A program made the position numbers and the translations under genes. A stretch of 56,359 nucleotides of DNA from JAEUKQ01 sp044227605. Lineage in GTDB: Bacteria; Pseudomonadota; Alphaproteobacteria; JAEUKQ01. The notes under the pieces are model-generated. The model had not been told where the DNA came from, did no database searches, and saw only the letters and a list, made by a program, of their open reading frames with translations. Position 1 is the stretch's first letter. Each line of letters begins with the position of its first letter. The DNA is taken from the NCBI GenBank assembly GCA_044227605.1, contig JBGAWJ010000003.1, forward strand, positions 1 to 56,359, in the 5' to 3' direction. Positions 7,525 through 15,581 of this stretch are shown here, in pieces.

Positions 7525-10215
7525 TTATTTTTTTACCAATTGACGTAAAACATAGGGAAGGATGCCGCCATTTTTATAATATTGGATTTCATCCTCTGTA
7601 TTGATTGCCAATATAACCGGGATTTGCTCACTTTGCCCGTTTTCCCTGTGGATCATTAGCGTTAAACCCATTTTTGTTTTCAATTCATGGGAAATCCCAA
7701 TAACGCTCAAAAGCTCGGTGCCGTTCAATTGGAGTTGTTGACGGGTGGTGCCTGGATGGAATTGTAAAGGCAAAATGCCCAGGGCAATCAAATTAGACCG
7801 ATGGATACGTTCAAAGCTTTCGGCAACCACCGCCTCCACCCCTAATAATTTAGGCCCCTTGGCAGCCCAATCCCTGGAAGAGCCGGTGCCATATTCTTTC
7901 CCGGCCACAATCACCAATGGTACTTGGGTTTTTTGATACTGCATGGCGGCATCATAAATAGATACAATTTGTCCATCACTTGTCCGCGTAAAACCCCCTT
8001 CTTTCCCGGGAACTAGTTCATTGCGTAAACGGATATTGGCAAAGGTGCCGCGCATCATCACTTCATGGTTACCGCGCCTGGCGCCATAGGAATTGAAATC
8101 TTCCCGTCGCACGCCTAATCCCGCCAAATATAGGCCCGCCGGGCTGTTTTGCTCAATCGAACCTGCAGGTGATATATGGTCTGTTGTAATATTATCCCCA
8201 AGCACCGCTAATATGCGGGCCCCTGTGATATTTTTTGGCTCTGCCGGAGAAGATTGGAAGTTGTTAAAATAAGGAGCTTGGCGAACATAGCTTGATTTTT
8301 TATCCCATTGATAATTCATTCCCTGGGGGATTTTTATATTTTGCCACCATACATCCCCCTCAAAAACCAAACCATACCGTTTTTGGAACATCTCGGGTGT
8401 GATAGATTGACGAACGGCCGCATCAATCTCATGATTGCTAGGCCAAATATCCTTAAGGTAGACAGGACTGCCTTTTTGATTGAAACCGATTGGATCTGTT
8501 AAAAGATCAATAGCCATTGTCCCCGCCAGGGCATATGCCACCACTAACATGGGGGAAGCTAAGTAATTCGCCCTTGTCAAAGAATTAACGCGGCCTTCGA
8601 AATTCCGATTGCCGGATAAAACGGCTGAGACAACCAACTGCTTCTTTTCGATGGCTTCGGCGATTTTTGCAGGCAAGGGGCCTGAGTTGCCGATACAGGT
8701 GGTGCAGCCATAACCGACCAAATGGAACCCAATTTTATCTAATTCCTTTTGAAGGCCTGCTTTGGCGAAATAATCCGTAACGACTTGGGAACCAGGGGCC
8801 AAAGATGTTTTAACCCAAGGCTTCACTTTCAAGCCTTTTTCATTGGCATGTTTGGCAAGCAAGGCTGCCCCCAGCATCACGCTGGGGTTTGAGGTGTTGG
8901 TGCAGCTGGTGATCGCTGCAATCACCACATCGCCATCCATTAATTCCGTGGTATTGTTCATGGTGGAAATTGTACGGACAACAGCAGATTTTTTACCAAA
9001 TCCCGTCAGAGAAGATATAAAATTATTTTTGGCTTGGCTTAATAAAACTTTTTCTTGGGGCAGCCTTGGGCCAGCTAGGCAAGACTCGACTGTACTGATA
9101 TCTAATCCGAGCGTTTCCGTAAATATGGGTTCACTCTTTTCATCCCGCCACAACCCTTGTTCCTTGGCATAATGCTCAACCAATTCACATTGCGCTAAAG
9201 GACGACCGGTAAATTTCAAATACCGAATTGTTTCCGCATCAATTGGGAAAAATCCACAGGTTGCGCCGTATTCCGGCGCCATGTTGGCGATGGTTGCCCG
9301 ATCGGCCAAGGTCAAATGATTTAAGCCTGGGCCATAAAATTCAACAAATTTGTTTACCACACCCTTTTCGCGAAGCATTTGGGTGATGTTAAGCACTAAA
9401 TCAGTGGCCGTTGTGCCCTCTTTTAATTGGCCGGTTAGCTTAAAACCAACGACTTCCGGAATGGTCATGGAAATGGGCTGGCCAAGCATTGCGGCCTCGG
9501 CCTCGACCCCACCAACCCCCCATCCGAGTACCGCCAACCCGTTAACCATGGTGGTGTGGCTGTCGGTTCCAACCACGGTATCTGGATACACTAAAACACT
9601 TTTATGGTTTTGCGCATCTTGCCCTTCTGTTGACCAAACTACTTGGGCCAGATATTCCACATTCACTTGGTGACAAATCCCGGTACCAGGCGGCACCACC
9701 CGAAAATTATTAAAAGCGGTTTGACCCCAGCGCAAAAAGGCATATCGCTCGCCATTTCGCTGATATTCCAATTCAACATTTTTACGAAAAGCATCCGGTG
9801 TACCGAAATAATCAACCATCACGGAATGGTCGATCACTAAATCCACGGGCGATAGGGGATTAATTTTTCTTGGATCGGCCCCCATCTTAACCATGGCGTC
9901 CCGCATGACCGCTAAGTCAATAACGGCAGGCACGCCCGTAAAATCTTGCATCAATACCCGGGCAGGGCGAAAAGCGATTTCTTGATTAGATTTTTTTGTT
10001 TTTGTCCAATCCACCAAGGCTTGGATATCACGGGTTGTAACAGTACGCCCATCTTCATAACGCAATAAATTTTCCAGCAAGATCTTTAAAGAATAAGGTA
10101 ACTTGGATATATCACCTAATTTTTGCTGCGCGATTTTTAGGCTGAAATAATCAAAGGTTTGATTGCCTATTTTTAGCTTGGCGCGCACCTTTAAGCTGTC
10201 TTTTCCCACTTGCAC
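7525..10215 (-). CDS. acnA: Aconitate hydratase A
   Basis: Aconitase interconverts citrate and isocitrate in the TCA cycle through a [4Fe-4S] cluster. At 896 residues it has the length of the AcnA/IRP type. Seen in order are GTDSHTTMVNGLAVLGWGVGG, the first cluster cysteine in ITSCTNTSNPS, the CTTC pair in GYGCTTCIGNSGPL, and the swivel domain with LGDNITTDHISPAGSI and YGTGSSRDWAAKG. The start is GTG at 10215, preceded by GGAG seven bases upstream. It stands alone; the 190-bp gap to the divergent ccmA must hold both promoters. Nothing in it looks damaged. Confidence 0.97.
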   Translation of the reverse strand: MQVGKDSLKVRAKLKIGNQTFDYFSLKIAQQKLGDISKLPYSLKILLENLLRYEDGRTVTTRDIQALVDWTKTKKSNQEIAFRPARVLMQDFTGVPAVIDLAVMRDAMVKMGADPRKINPLSPVDLVIDHSVMVDYFGTPDAFRKNVELEYQRNGERYAFLRWGQTAFNNFRVVPPGTGICHQVNVEYLAQVVWSTEGQDAQNHKSVLVYPDTVVGTDSHTTMVNGLAVLGWGVGGVEAEAAMLGQPISMTIPEVVGFKLTGQLKEGTTATDLVLNITQMLREKGVVNKFVEFYGPGLNHLTLADRATIANMAPEYGATCGFFPIDAETIRYLKFTGRPLAQCELVEHYAKEQGLWRDEKSEPIFTETLGLDISTVESCLAGPRLPQEKVLLSQAKNNFISSLTGFGKKSAVVRTISTMNNTTELMDGDVVIAAITSCTNTSNPSVMLGAALLAKHANEKGLKVKPWVKTSLAPGSQVVTDYFAKAGLQKELDKIGFHLVGYGCTTCIGNSGPLPAKIAEAIEKKQLVVSAVLSGNRNFEGRVNSLTRANYLASPMLVVAYALAGTMAIDLLTDPIGFNQKGSPVYLKDIWPSNHEIDAAVRQSITPEMFQKRYGLVFEGDVWWQNIKIPQGMNYQWDKKSSYVRQAPYFNNFQSSPAEPKNITGARILAVLGDNITTDHISPAGSIEQNSPAGLYLAGLGVRREDFNSYGARRGNHEVMMRGTFANIRLRNELVPGKEGGFTRTSDGQIVSIYDAAMQYQKTQVPLVIVAGKEYGTGSSRDWAAKGPKLLGVEAVVAESFERIHRSNLIALGILPLQFHPGTTRQQLQLNGTELLSVIGISHELKTKMGLTLMIHRENGQSEQIPVILAINTEDEIQYYKNGGILPYVLRQLVKK

Positions 10216-10406
10216 AATTATTCTCCATCCCGTACCGGATTATAAAAAATCTACTTTCTTACTTTATATTCTTTCAGTGATTCATCATGGAACTTGTCTT
10301 TTATTTCGTCAATCTTTTTACGGCAAGGGATGATGAAGAATAATTCTATGCATTCTGATTTATTCTTTATAAACTGAAAGATGTTAAATAATCTTTCACG
10401 TAAAGA

Positions 10407-11066
10407 ATGCTTCAGAAAACTGATATGTTAACCGTCGCCAATATGTCCTATAGCCGCAATGGGGTAGCTATCCTAAAAAAAATCTCTTTTCAGCTCGAAA
10501 AGGGTAGTGGGGCAATTATTTTAGGGGCGAATGGCGCCGGTAAAACAACTTTAATTAAAGGGTTGGCTGGCATTTTATATCTTGCCCCGCACAGTAAAAT
10601 ATTATGGGATCACCAGCAGTTTCGGGAAGCGGTGGATATGAAAATTGGTTATTTGGGGCATCAAAATGGTTTAAAAAACATCCTGACCGTTAAGGAAAAT
10701 CTGCGGTTAGCGGCGATGCTATATTATCCTGCCGCCACCAAATTATCATTAGAAAAATGGTTGGAATATTGGGGATTGGGGCAGTTAGCAGATCAGGTAA
10801 CACAAAACTTGTCTGCGGGCCAACAACGTAGGTTGGCATTGGCCCGTTTATGCGCCTTGGAAAGTAATCTTTGGTTGCTTGATGAACCTTTGACATCTTT
10901 AGACAGCGAAGCTGCGCTGTTATTTCAGGAGCAATTGGATCAATTCCTCAAAAATCAAGGCATTGTGATCATGAGCAGCCACCAACTTATCCATCATCCT
11001 GCCTTAACGCCTTTTTTACTGGAACGGGGTAAGATCATTCCTTATCCATCCGCCTATCAAGGATAA
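10407..11066 (+). CDS. ccmA: Haem exporter ATP-binding subunit CcmA
   Basis: CcmA is the ATPase of the CcmABCD complex that releases haem-loaded CcmE for System I cytochrome c maturation. The 219-residue chain has Walker A GANGAGKTT, signature LSAGQQRRLALARL, Walker B LWLLDEPLTSLD and a switch histidine in IMSSHQ. The absence of other domains and the short length fit CcmA, and ccmB and ccmC follow directly. The start at 10407 has only a weak ribosome site; the ATG six codons later (10425) is an alternative. First gene of a three-gene operon. Confidence 0.95.
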   Translation: MLQKTDMLTVANMSYSRNGVAILKKISFQLEKGSGAIILGANGAGKTTLIKGLAGILYLAPHSKILWDHQQFREAVDMKIGYLGHQNGLKNILTVKENLRLAAMLYYPAATKLSLEKWLEYWGLGQLADQVTQNLSAGQQRRLALARLCALESNLWLLDEPLTSLDSEAALLFQEQLDQFLKNQGIVIMSSHQLIHHPALTPFLLERGKIIPYPSAYQG

Positions 11067-11077
11067 GGATTAAGCAT

Positions 11078-11743
11078 ATGTTTGGGCAATTTTACGGATT
11101 GGTTGTTCGGGAAATTCTAACGGGGTGGCGGCAACAAAATGACATCATCATTTCATCGGTTTTTTTCGTTTTGGCGGGGACGATTTTTGCGATTACGACT
11201 GGGGGTGACCATCAAGGGCTTGCCAAGGTTTCGGGTGGGATTATTTGGGTTTTATTTGTATTGACAGGGTTTTTACCGATCGACCGTTTATGGAAAGAAG
11301 ACCTAGAGGACGGAACCTTGGACCAAATGCTTAGCTTGTCGGTGCCTGGCTGGCAATTAGCGGTAGCTAAAAGTTTGCGCCATATGATGATTATGGTACC
11401 AACAGTACTGCTGGCTGTCCCTTGCGCCGCTCTTTTGCTACAATTCCCGTTGGCGCAATTAGGTCGATTAACCTTAGGGTTTTTGATAGCCTTACCTAGC
11501 TTTAGTTTATTGACTGTTATGGGTGCTGCCTTTACTTTAAAAGCGAAAGGCCAACAATTGGTAATCGCGATTATCCTATTACCTTTAATGCTGCCTGTAT
11601 TAATTTTTGGGGCCGAATTATCGCAACCTATCTTTGAGGCATCGTCGTCAATTTGGGTGAATATCAGCGCGTTAACCGCCTTGTTTTTATTCTTTTTAAT
11701 TCTATGCCCTTGGATGACAGGATTGGTGTTACGCTACGGGTAA
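11078..11743 (+). CDS. ccmB: Haem exporter permease CcmB
   Basis: The 221-residue protein has about six hydrophobic spans and the CcmB features FLPIDRLWKEDLEDGTLDQM and LSVPGWQLAVAKSLRHM near residues 67-105. It forms the membrane channel partner of CcmA in the inner membrane. A ribosome site (AAGGA) lies eight bases before the ATG and the gene starts 11 bases after ccmA, so they are co-transcribed. Length is normal for the family. Confidence 0.95.
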   Translation: MFGQFYGLVVREILTGWRQQNDIIISSVFFVLAGTIFAITTGGDHQGLAKVSGGIIWVLFVLTGFLPIDRLWKEDLEDGTLDQMLSLSVPGWQLAVAKSLRHMMIMVPTVLLAVPCAALLLQFPLAQLGRLTLGFLIALPSFSLLTVMGAAFTLKAKGQQLVIAIILLPLMLPVLIFGAELSQPIFEASSSIWVNISALTALFLFFLILCPWMTGLVLRYG

Positions 11744-11777
11744 ACAGTATCAACGGGGTGAGGAGTCAGGCATAAAA

Positions 11778-12503
11778 ATGCGACGTATTTTTACCAATAT
11801 TTATACCCTAGACGGGCTGATTGCTAGGTTATTGCCGTGGATCGCCAGCATAACATTTGTGTTGATGGCTGTCGGGTTATATGGGGGCTTATTTATCTCG
11901 CCTGCGGATATGGAGCAGGGCGAAACCGTGCGGATTATGTATGTCCATGTGCCTGCGGCCTCAATTGGACTAATCATTTATACCCTGATTGCCTGTTGGG
12001 GCTTTGTTTTTTTAGTGTGGCGGGCGAGGGTTGCGGATATGATGATACAGGCAGCTGTTCCTATCGGGGCAATTTATACCTTTTTGGCCCTTATTACTGG
12101 TTCTTTATGGGGCAAGCCAATGTGGGGAACTTGGTGGGTTTGGGACGCGCGCTTAACCTCGACCCTTATCCTCTTTTTTCTGTATTTAGGTATTCTTATT
12201 TTACGCCGTGCCTTTGAGGATCAAGAAATGGCGGCGCGGGCCGCAGCTTTGCTGGCCATGGTGGGGGGGATCAATATCCCCATTATCAAATTTTCCGTGG
12301 ATTGGTGGTATACCTTACATCAGCCTGCCAGTTTGATCCGGCTAGACGGGCCCACGATTGATGCGAGTTTCCTGTATCCCTTACTCATCATGATGGCGGC
12401 ATTTTTCTGTCTTTTCTTGACCTTATTGATGGTTAGGATCAGGACAATTATTGTATCTAAACGGCTGCAAAACCATCATTTGCGGCATCTTATGGATATT
12501 TAA
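11778..12503 (+). CDS. ccmC: Haem-handling protein CcmC
   Basis: CcmC holds haem at the outer face of the inner membrane and passes it to CcmE. The tryptophan-rich WWD motif is visible as GTWWVWDARLT (about residues 115-125). Flanking family histidines appear in MYVHVPAASIG (near residue 56) and TLHQPASL (near residue 179). Six membrane spans fit in 241 residues, a normal length. The next genes of the usual pathway, ccmD, ccmE, ccmF, ccmG and ccmH, do not follow here: a convergent helix-turn-helix gene begins ten bases downstream. They must lie elsewhere in the genome if the pathway works. Confidence 0.95.
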   Translation: MRRIFTNIYTLDGLIARLLPWIASITFVLMAVGLYGGLFISPADMEQGETVRIMYVHVPAASIGLIIYTLIACWGFVFLVWRARVADMMIQAAVPIGAIYTFLALITGSLWGKPMWGTWWVWDARLTSTLILFFLYLGILILRRAFEDQEMAARAAALLAMVGGINIPIIKFSVDWWYTLHQPASLIRLDGPTIDASFLYPLLIMMAAFFCLFLTLLMVRIRTIIVSKRLQNHHLRHLMDI

Positions 12504-12513
12504 GGTCCATGCA

Positions 12514-13014
12514 TCAATCGACGAACTTCATATGGACAATAAATGAGGCTCGATGGGATTGATCATCATCCCATCCTCTTTTCTCCAACCAGCGAAAATA
12601 ATTGTTTTGATTAGCTTCTGAAGGGAGTACTGCCATGCCCATTTGCTTGATGATCAGGCTGGTTAAATCAATCGCCTTTTTTTGCATCCAGAAGGGGATA
12701 AAATTCAACCCCAAAAACGCATGATAGTCCTTTTCTTCAAAGCACTGAACCAAAACAACTGCCTGCGGAATTTTTTCTGTTTTGCTGACAAAGTCCGCAA
12801 ATGATTTCAAGAATTTTTCTAAATAATGTTTTTTATATATATCAGCAATGAAGTTAATGGTATTTTCGGAGGGGGAGCGCAAACCATTTTCCCACCGCAT
12901 GACCGTTACATCCGCATTAATTCCCTTCAAACCGACAACACGGCCGAAAGCCTCGGCACTAAGGCCGAGGCTTCGACGCACTGTTTTCATTTGTTTCGCA
13001 GTTAAGGTTCCCAC
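12514..13014 (-). CDS. Helix-turn-helix (XRE-like) protein of unknown target
   Basis: A 166-residue protein whose first 60 residues form an XRE-type DNA-binding unit (LGLSAEAFGRVVGL, then VMRWENGLRSPSENT, the wE.G...P pattern common in antitoxin-type regulators). The remaining hundred residues do not resemble a family I know. The start given is GTG at 13014, with AGGA about ten bases upstream; the ATG eight codons later (12990) is possible. It converges on ccmC and lies downstream of the disordered-protein gene on the same strand with a 50-bp gap, so those two could share a transcript. Function beyond probable DNA binding is unknown. Confidence 0.75.
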   Translation of the reverse strand: MGTLTAKQMKTVRRSLGLSAEAFGRVVGLKGINADVTVMRWENGLRSPSENTINFIADIYKKHYLEKFLKSFADFVSKTEKIPQAVVLVQCFEEKDYHAFLGLNFIPFWMQKKAIDLTSLIIKQMGMAVLPSEANQNNYFRWLEKRGWDDDQSHRASFIVHMKFVD

Positions 13015-13065
13015 TTATTGGCATCCTGGCATTAATTGAAAGCCAATTCAGAAGGGATAGGAGCC

Positions 13066-13863
13066 TTACTTCCTAATGTTTCTAGGATTATCTCTTCCCA
13101 GACCCTGATTGCGGTTTTTATCCGAAGTTTCATATGATTCCACAGGAGAAGGCTTTTGCTTATTGTGGTTTTGATTACCTTCGTTCGCCTTAGGGCTTGT
13201 TTTAGGGTTAGCAGATTGACCATAATCTGTGGAGGCCGAATTTTTATTCGAACCAAACTCCCTAGAACTCACTTCCTTGCCGTTTTCGTACTCCGATTCT
13301 CCTGAATTATCAAGCTGTTCGGCAGAAATATTTTGTTCCCCCTCACCATCTTCAGTTGGGGCATAGGTAGGACGCTTTCCACCTTCAGGTTGGCGATAGT
13401 CAAAACCAGCTTTTTTGTCCGGGTTATATTGGCTGGGTGTGTAAGAAGTTTGAGGATCACTAACAGCGGGTTTTTTATAAGGATCTCCTACACGGCCGGG
13501 TTTTTGCTGGCCAGGATTTGATGTTGTATTATAAGGGGTTTTGTCAAAAGATGCGCCAGGCTTGTTTTGATTGTGGTTCTGCTGACCAGGATTGCTTGGT
13601 TGGGGGGCAGAATGGGCGCCACCTGGCCGGTTCTGGTTCCTGTAATTACTGTTACTAGATTGCTGGTAAGTGCCAGTTGATTGATGCTCCTGGCCACCTG
13701 TTGCACCATTTTTTGAACCCATGTTTTGTTTTGGTTGAGCTTGGCCTGGGTTCAGGGAACTGTCAGATTGTCTGTGGGCCTGATTAGCTGAACCTTGGTA
13801 AGTTTTATCCGTTTTGTTTACATCTATTTTAAAATCTTTATTGGTATTATTTTTATTTTCCAT
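13066..13863 (-). CDS. Intrinsically disordered Asn/Gly/Pro/Gln-rich protein, unknown function
   Basis: No family recognised. The 265-residue product is strongly hydrophilic with no cysteine, no tryptophan, no signal peptide and no hydrophobic segment, so it should be unfolded and cytosolic. It repeats a short NPGQ theme (SLNPGQAQ, SNPGQQNH, SNPGQQKPG) with many KP, QN and SS pairs, and has a mixed-charge second half (EDGEGEQ, SESEYEN-like). Translation is well supported by a near-perfect AAGGAGG ribosome site eight bases before the ATG, which argues for a real, well-expressed gene. A stress or desiccation (hydrophilin-like) role is conceivable but is only inference from composition. Confidence 0.75.
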   Translation of the reverse strand: MENKNNTNKDFKIDVNKTDKTYQGSANQAHRQSDSSLNPGQAQPKQNMGSKNGATGGQEHQSTGTYQQSSNSNYRNQNRPGGAHSAPQPSNPGQQNHNQNKPGASFDKTPYNTTSNPGQQKPGRVGDPYKKPAVSDPQTSYTPSQYNPDKKAGFDYRQPEGGKRPTYAPTEDGEGEQNISAEQLDNSGESEYENGKEVSSREFGSNKNSASTDYGQSANPKTSPKANEGNQNHNKQKPSPVESYETSDKNRNQGLGRDNPRNIRK

Positions 13864-14443
13864 GATAAATAGCCTCCTTAGCTATGATTAAATGCCGTGA
13901 CGGCGAAACATCAATCCCCATCTAAAATATGAATCATTTATGAATCACTCAGGACAGGGATCTGTTTTTTACTTATATTTTTTAGAAATCTACTGCTTGA
14001 CCGGGACCTTTGTAGTTGCCCAGATCTTTTTAGGCTTATGTAAGCTTTTATTATTTCCAGATTTATTTGTATCTGTATCTATTAGCTTCCTAGAAGTTCT
14101 AGAAGTTATCGGCTAATATATTAACAAGCGTAGAACATTACAGGATATCCTAATAATTATTTTTGTCAAGTATAAAAACACATTAGAGTTTTGGGCAACA
14201 AAAACAGATGGTGTATCCCGCTTATAAGGCTGCTTTTTATTGGGATAGCTGATGTTATGGAAAATAAACAAAAGTTGGGTTTTTGAGAAAATACCAGATA
14301 ATTAAATGACGGGTTTCAGACTAAAAAGTATGGCTAATTTATTTTGTGATGAGCCTAGATTTGATTACCAAGGGATTGCCACTCCCTAATGTCGGGTAAT
14401 AGTATTAGTAATATAAGCAAACACACCTAGTTGTTTTGAAATG
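13864..14443. other. AT-rich non-coding gap upstream of the disordered-protein gene
   Basis: This 580-base gap holds the ribosome site and presumably the promoter of the minus-strand gene. No gene with a start codon is visible. On the minus strand a stop-to-stop frame (14112 down to 13990, 40 codons) encodes a very basic, lysine-rich peptide ending KKIWATTKVPVKQ but has no ATG, GTG or TTG at a plausible place, so I treat it as a relic or chance. A TCTAGAACTTCTAG direct repeat lies near 14090-14105. Confidence 0.4.
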
Positions 14444-14519
14444 TGGTGGAGCCGAGGGGAATCGAACCCCTGACCTTCTCATTGCGAACGAGACGCTCTC
14501 CCAACTGAGCTACGACCCC
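14444..14519 (-). tRNA. tRNA-Ala (anticodon CGC)
   Basis: The minus strand folds into a complete 76-base cloverleaf with encoded CCA. The acceptor stem GGGGTCG pairs with CGGCTCC, including the G3:U70 wobble that identifies alanine tRNAs. The anticodon arm is TCTCG-TTCGCAA-TGAGA, anticodon CGC, reading GCG. The T arm is AGGGG-TTCGATT-CCCCT. No truncation is seen. Confidence 0.96.
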
Positions 14520-14882
14520 TAATTTCCTTCGAAAATTGGTCTTTTAACTAAGTCCTGAACATAGGGAAAGTATGAAAAAATTCAACCATTATTTTTTAGG
14601 ATATAGAGTTATTGCAAAAATCAGCGCAGATGGTTTGATGCCTTCACCGCGCAAAACAGGCGTATTCGTGACTTATTTGCAACAAAATATTAAATAAACA
14701 TTGCAATTAGGACGATATTAGGGAAATAATGCTTGCGGAGAGATAAATTCCTTTGAAAACTTTGCAAGTTAGGGTAAACATTTTACTAATTTGTTGATTG
14801 GCTATTGATTAATAGATATTCCATTTCAATAGTCGTGTTTTTGTAACAACTTTAAAACCTTTTAAGAATAGGGGAAAAAATT
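14520..14882. other. Non-coding gap between tRNA-Ala and a membrane-protein gene
   Basis: I see no gene in these 363 bases. The right end carries the ribosome site (AGGGG) of the next gene. The central part (about 14605-14690) is less AT-rich than its surroundings and is bounded by two TTGCAA palindromes (14612 and 14677); it could be a mobile-element scar, but no inverted ends or target duplication can be made out. Confidence 0.3.
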
Positions 14883-15320
14883 ATGGCTGCTTTTTATTTT
14901 ACCGCTGTGATATCGATATTGTTAGGGCTTTTAGCTGCGCCTAGTTTATTGGCAGGCCAAAATCCTAAGGCTCAAGAAATGTTAAACAAATTAGTACCGT
15001 TTCAAGGTATTTTTGGTATCATCGTACTCTTTTGGGGTCTTTTTAGGTTGATATTTGACATATTAATGCATTTTGGTTTCTTGACAAACATGCCGATTCT
15101 TTTGGTTTCCTATCTGCTTCTGACTTTGGTTCAGGTGTTTCTGGGTTTCTTGTTGGGCTTCGGCTTTATCAGCAAAATGACCAGCGGCAACGAGCAAGCA
15201 AGGGCCAAATCTGAAGCATTGCGTGCGAAATTGGCTGTTTACCAAGGGCCATTGGGCATTGCTGCCATTGTTCTTGGTGTTTGGTTTATCATTTACGCCG
15301 TGGCTTTGTTTGGCTATTAA
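14883..15320 (+). CDS. Small four-span inner-membrane protein, unknown function
   Basis: The 145-residue product has hydrophobic spans at about residues 4-24, 38-62, 68-95 and 122-143. One charged cytosolic stretch (GNEQARAKSEALRAKLA, about 101-117) lies between spans three and four. No family is recognised with certainty. An AGGGG ribosome site lies nine bases before the ATG, and a strong hairpin terminator follows 30 bases after the stop, so it is a monocistronic unit. The layout of paired spans resembles small uncharacterised membrane proteins common in proteobacteria. Confidence 0.75.
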   Translation: MAAFYFTAVISILLGLLAAPSLLAGQNPKAQEMLNKLVPFQGIFGIIVLFWGLFRLIFDILMHFGFLTNMPILLVSYLLLTLVQVFLGFLLGFGFISKMTSGNEQARAKSEALRAKLAVYQGPLGIAAIVLGVWFIIYAVALFGY

Positions 15321-15351
15321 TCCTTAAGGATAATTGCTTAAAACGAGTAAT

Positions 15352-15385
15352 AAAAAGCGTACCCTGCAGAGGGGTACGCTTTTTT
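15352..15385 (+). terminator. Rho-independent terminator after the four-span membrane protein
   Basis: A 13-base stem (AAAAAGCGTACCC paired with GGGTACGCTTTTT) around a short TGCAGAG-type loop ends in a run of T. It lies 30 bases past the stop of the upstream gene on the same strand. The A-rich 5' arm means it may also work on the other strand. Confidence 0.9.
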
Positions 15386-15581
15386 GTTGGGTACTGTTAG
15401 CAAAAAGCTCATACGTCATCACGATATTTTTTTGTATTATCTTTTATGAAAACAATTGCGTTTTTTTAAAGAAAGCCGATAATCCCGGTTAAATCAGGAG
15501 AAAGCCGTCACACAGCAATCTTGGTCAAGCGCAGATATTGACGGTTAGATCATCATTTTTCTTCATTGTCTATTCGAAGGT

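Noticed and set aside
13990..14112. Minus-strand frame encoding a lysine-rich 40-residue peptide
   Set aside because: It is stop to stop without a usable start codon or ribosome site.
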